From JBKEDH01 sp047975295 (lineage in GTDB: Bacteria; Bacteroidota; Bacteroidia; Flavobacteriales; Flavobacteriaceae): 13,801 nt of DNA. A program made the translations under genes and the position numbers. Shown here one piece after another: positions 13,592 through 13,801 of this stretch (the stretch's first letter is position 1; each line of letters opens with the position of its first letter). The stretch spans positions 1 through 13,801 of the forward strand of contig JBKEDH010000158.1 of the NCBI GenBank assembly GCA_047975295.1, written 5' to 3'. The notes below the pieces were generated by a model. The model saw only the letters and a list, made by a program, of their open reading frames with translations, ran no database searches and had not been told where the DNA came from.

Positions 13592-13611
13592 GAAAGTTTA
13601 ATTCTGAACTT

Positions 13612-13801
13612 ATGAGGAGAAACTTACCTAAAGATTTTAAACTACCTGATAATTTTAAAGAAGCAGCAGAAAACTATTTTAGCTCTTTAGATAATCCTAG
13701 TTTTGAAACAATTATTAGAGATTTAATTGAAAAATATGGAGTAGAAAATACTTCTAAAAATTTTGAGGTTAATGCAAAAGTTTATGAAGAATTAAAAGGA
13801 A
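13612..13801 (+). CDS. AT-rich gene of unknown function, 5' end only
   Basis: An open frame from ATG, preceded in frame by a stop at 13588-13590 with no other start between, runs 63 codons off the right edge without a stop. The visible product is hydrophilic and predicted helical, with the acidic, lysine-rich segment DNFKEAAENYFSSLDNPSF (13-31) followed by IIRDLIEKYGVEN; no signal peptide or known motif is seen. By hand count it is 47 G+C in 190 bases (25%), against roughly 37% in a sampled stretch of tpiA, so its base use differs from the genes to its left. Its position after the recombinase gene suggests acquired DNA. I do not recognise the family. Confidence 0.65.
   Translation, partial: MRRNLPKDFKLPDNFKEAAENYFSSLDNPSFETIIRDLIEKYGVENTSKNFEVNAKVYEELKG

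Noticed and set aside
13571..13611. Integron attC or attI site
   Set aside because: The dyad has GTT first and AAC last, opposite to attC outer boxes, and GTTGGCG does not fit GTTRRRY. The recombinase also lacks a visible integron-specific insertion.
1..13801. CRISPR array, rRNA or riboswitch
   Set aside because: No regularly spaced repeats, no rRNA-like sequence and no leader resembling a known riboswitch were seen on reading the window.

Overview
The window looks like chromosomal DNA of a member of the Bacteroidota, most likely a flavobacterium. The evidence is the low G+C content, the TTG-N19-TAnnTTTG promoter ahead of the tRNA gene, the weak or absent Shine-Dalgarno sequences, and several gene types and neighbourhoods I associate with Flavobacteriia: folP next to a lipoprotein gene and a CdaA-type diadenylate cyclase gene, DUF1599 next to a DoxX-like BT_3928-type gene, tpiA-prmA-clpS, and a split YeeE pair. 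These assignments come from reading motifs, not from a database search.

Layout. Positions 1-203 are the 3' end of an MsbA-like ABC exporter gene. Positions 224-2708 (minus) hold folP, a lipoprotein gene of unknown function, the c-di-AMP synthase gene cdaA and possibly a 34-codon membrane peptide gene. Diverging from folP, 2804-8265 (plus) carries a two-repeat DUF1599 gene, a DoxX/MauE-like membrane gene, a DppB-type permease gene with an odd start, a TlpA-like thioredoxin lipoprotein gene, tpiA, prmA and clpS. Positions 8338-9312 (minus) are a two-gene YeeE/YedE unit, probably for uptake of a sulfur compound. A perfect 16-bp palindrome of Crp/Fnr type lies 61 bp upstream of its start codon.

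The 760-bp stretch without protein genes, 9313-10072, is densely structured. It holds the palindrome, a 146-bp terminal-inverted-repeat element, a tRNA-Arg(ACG) gene with its own promoter and terminator, and a second inverted-repeat element of 160 bp. Both elements are bordered by TTA and share terminal sequence design, so they look like related MITEs on either side of the tRNA gene.

To the right are a DUF805 membrane gene with a clear terminator, a GNAT-nitrilase fusion gene, and a tyrosine recombinase gene with all catalytic residues. Just after the recombinase gene the composition falls sharply: the gene running off the right edge is about 25% G+C. This looks like the left edge of a horizontally acquired region, or the start of cargo belonging to the recombinase. 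No cargo system can be identified because the window ends there.

Most of the window is core metabolism and housekeeping: folate synthesis, c-di-AMP signalling, glycolysis, ribosomal protein methylation, and an adaptor for proteolysis. I do not see a complete, recognisable new system. The least explained parts are the paired inverted-repeat elements around the tRNA, the apparent non-canonical start of the permease gene, the lipoprotein between folP and cdaA, and the recombinase/low-G+C boundary at the right edge.
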